This document shows positions 61,740 through 64,000 of a stretch of 64,000 nt of DNA, piece by piece. The position numbers and the translations under genes are program-made. The notes under the pieces are model-generated. The model did not search any database. It saw only the letters and a program-made list of their open reading frames with translations, and had not been told where the DNA came from. Source of the DNA: Antilocapra americana (taxonomy: Eukaryota; Chordata; Mammalia; Artiodactyla; Antilocapridae); assembly GCA_007570785.1 (NCBI GenBank), contig ML664161.1, positions 16,520,861-16,584,860 of the forward strand, in the 5' to 3' direction. Position 1 is the first letter of the stretch, and every line of letters begins with the position of its first letter.

Positions 61740-62468
61740 GACTATCACTGTCTGATATTTTAAAAATAATATGATATGACACTTCTCTGTGTCTTGTTTT
61801 TCTCTCTCATAATTAGGCCTCATGAACAATCACCAAAATTAACCTTCATAGCTCTAGTTCATTCGTTTTGAAAGTTTTGCACGTTCTAGGTATGGATGTA
61901 CTATGATTTTTCAACTATTTTTAAAAATGGGCATTCACTTGGTGATTTCCTTTTTCCCCTCCGTGCTGAATAATGCTGCAACTGGCATCTTTGTGCACAT
62001 TTCCTTAGGTTCTGGTTGTTATAGTTCTATGGGATAGATTTCTAGGAATAGATTACAGAATAAAAAAGAATACATACTTTTAATTTTAAAATTGTTTTGA
62101 AAATTTGCAACTTATAATTATATAATTACACATTTCCTCTATCCTTGGCAGCAACAGGTATTGACTGCTTTAAATTTTTCTTGGTCTGATGGGTATAGGG
62201 TAATGCCTTTCCTTTCATTTCCCTATAAGTTAATTTGAACATCTTTTCATATTTGTTGACCATTTGGAGTTTTTCCCCTAGAAAGTACCTCTTGTATTTT
62301 TCCTCAGTTTTATATTGGGTGGCTGGTCAATTTATTGGCAATTTGTGAGAAGTTTTTGCATAGTATGGCTATTGACCCTTTGTCAGCTGTGTGGCAAGTA
62401 TTTCTCCAAACGTGCATTTTCCTGTCAATATAACTCTTTTGAGGGTGCATGTTATCAATTTTCCTATC
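61740..62468 (-). mobile_element. L1M 3' UTR, split by a younger L1
   Basis: attcacttggtgatttcctt, gaataatgctgcaactggca, tatcctctatccttggcagc-like and gacccttttgtcagctgt-like blocks are the reverse complement of old L1. It resumes after 62820 (tttcaagtgcaactagaaca). Confidence 0.75.
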
Positions 62469-62488
62469 AAGAAATGTATTTACTTCAG

Positions 62489-62800
62489 AGATTCACAGCC
62501 TTAGAAAATGAACTTATAGTTGCCAGGGCGAAGGGATAGCTAGGTATTTGGGGAAGATCATGTATACATTGCTGTATTTAAAATGGATAACCAACAAAGA
62601 CCGATTGTATAGCACGTGGAACTCTGCTCAGTGTTGTGTGCCAGCCTGGATGGGATGGGGGTTTAGGGGAGAATGAATACATATATATTCATGGCTGAAC
62701 CCTTTTGCTGTTCAGTTGAAACTATCACAGCATTGTCAGTCAGTTATACCCCAAGACAAAATGTTTTTGGTGCTAAAAAAATTTTAAAAAAGAAAAAAAA
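62489..62800 (+). mobile_element. L1 3' end with perfect 20-bp target duplication
   Basis: aatggataaccaacaaagac and ctgctcagtgttgtgtgcca, ending in an A-rich tail, are artiodactyl L1 3' UTR. The duplication aagaaatgtatttacttcag occurs at 62469-62488 and 62801-62820, so the 312-bp insert is delimited to the base. Confidence 0.96.
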
Positions 62801-64000
62801 AAGAAATGTATTTACTTCAGTTTCAAGTGCAACTAGAACATTCAGCTGCCCTAGAATTGTAGACAGACCACCTAATGCATAGCATTTTACAAGAAAGGAC
62901 TGAGATAATAGTAAACATAATAAATACTCTTTCAGAACAATTTGATAAGTACAGTTAACAACTGCTAAATCAAGAAATAAGTGCAATCACAATGCAGAAT
63001 GTCCCATAAAGATCTAAATTATCTTATATTTTCATAGCATATTAGATCATGAGGGGATATAACCTTTAGACAAATCTTCATTCATTTCATAGGCTAGGAA
63101 AGTATGATAGATGACACAAAGAGTTTCTGTTTTCAAACAGAGAAAAGAGTGATATAAATCTAATCCTTTCTGGGTTATTAGTAGAGATGTGAACTGACAC
63201 AATTCAGGTGAGGATTTAGAGCCTGGCCTCAAATATCCTATTGAGACTTTTCTAAATAAAGCCAGAAGTCTCAGCAGCTCCATAAACAAGTTGATTCAGA
63301 AAACTTGGTCTCCAAAGGGAGCTTAGCGTACTCTATTCTATCATGCGAAACACAGAAAACATGTCTTAATCCTTTATCAGAACAATCTGTATTATACCCC
63401 ATGCTTATGTGCTACTGAATGAGGAGCATATTAGGTTTTAAGAGACTGTCTAATTTCTATGGCCTCAGACTCTGCTCTAAAAAACAAAACAAAAAACCTA
63501 CTCTAACCTGCCATATGTTTTAAAACCAAACTGTGGAGAGCCAAAATACTATGATTATTTGATCAAATTTATATTATTAATATTTTAATCTTTCAAATAA
63601 AGTACCCAAACCTATGTAAACCAAAAAATCTTATATACAGGCCTTTGTTATTTTGAAGATTTAATAAAAAATAAACATTTTCATATCTAAAAGCTCCAGA
63701 GGCATTGGATCTTTTACTCAATCAAGTTCAATTATACAGTACAGCTGTTTGGAAGATATTTTATACATTTTACATGAAACAGTAATAAGTTTAACCTAAA
63801 AATTTTCCAGGAAGGACAAAAGGCAAATACATAACAACTACATCTTACCTATACTCCTTGATAGACTACTTCTGGCTCCTTTGGGTTATTAAAATGATAA
63901 TATTAATAAAGTAATTAAATTTCTTAAAATCTAGTAGAAATCTGTTGTGACATAAAGTGAGTTTATACAATAATGATTTGAATTTAAAAATGAGGCATGT

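Larger units (their letters stand above)
33410..64000 (-). other. PEX5L: PEX5L intron upstream of the recognised exon (partial)
   Basis: This lies 5' of the PEX5L cassette exon in the gene's direction. The MYQGHMQ-type first exon was not found, so the promoter that uses it is probably to the right of the window, unless an alternative first exon lies at 35.2-36.5 kb. Stretches over 300 bases with nothing identifiable beyond chance ORFs: 33410-33856, 34100-35006, 35510-36300, 36600-37645, 38119-38540, 38871-40555, 40746-43799, 44685-46590, 47770-48030, 48211-49340, 50307-51720, 55371-55760, 56037-56284, 56872-57792, 58044-58615, 61139-61739 (AT-rich, possibly more old L1) and 62851-64000. Confidence 0.75.

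Noticed and set aside
1..64000. CRISPR arrays, operons or phage-like systems
   Set aside because: No evenly spaced repeats or bacterial gene structure; all repeats are mammalian retroposons, microsatellites or local duplications.

Overview
This window is nuclear DNA from a ruminant (cattle, sheep, goat or a close relative). It is AT-rich and has no long open reading frames. It is full of ruminant-specific retroposons: the RTE-type LINE BovB, its SINE partners Bov-tA and BOV-A2, and the 3' ends of bovid L1. These sit on an older mammalian layer of MIR, L2, L1M, MER5A, a hAT-Charlie transposase relic, a MaLR LTR and an ERV-type LTR. The species cannot be decided from the sequence.

One coding exon is recognisable. 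A 72-nt, phase-0 exon on the minus strand (33338-33409) encodes KSKEKGYGKLSSDEDL followed by EIIVDQKQ. This is the N-terminal cassette of PEX5L (TRIP8b/PEX5R), the brain TPR protein that regulates HCN channels. The window therefore lies in the 5' part of PEX5L, read right to left: 33410-64000 is intron upstream of this exon and 1-33337 is intron downstream. I could not find the neighbouring first exon (MYQGHMQ) or the next exon (GKGSRAADK...), so both probably lie outside. Two places just upstream of the exon could be alternative first exons or promoters: a short GC/CpG-richer patch at 36330-36575, and an exon-like open stretch ending in a GTACGT donor at 35240, which abuts a recent 121-bp tandem duplication. 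Both are unproven.

Layout. 1-5 kb: MER5A split by BovB, an L1M tail, MIRs and two Bov-tA. 6.2-7.5 kb: sense BovB. 7.6-17.1 kb: MIR/L2 relics in unique intron with two L1/BovB scraps. 17.2-20.6 kb: L1 ends, BOV-A2, and BovB inside a MIR with an AC microsatellite. 21-29.8 kb: mostly unique, with a Bov-tA, a 65-bp L1 insertion, a perfect palindrome, an ERV-type LTR, a MaLR LTR and MER5A. 29.8-36.6 kb: the repeat-poorest part, holding the PEX5L exon and the candidate upstream exons. 37.6-50.3 kb: scattered SINEs, old repeats and a 1.2-kb hAT relic. 51.7-55.4 kb: a near-complete, dead BovB. 55.8-62.8 kb: nested insertions (Bov-tA in MIR, two Bov-tA in or beside L1M, L1 in L1M with a 20-bp target duplication) and a second large BovB. 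62.9-64 kb: unique intron.

No bacterial, phage, CRISPR or novel protein system is present. The most useful results are the PEX5L exon call, the candidate alternative promoter/exon region, and several well-dated insertion and duplication scars.
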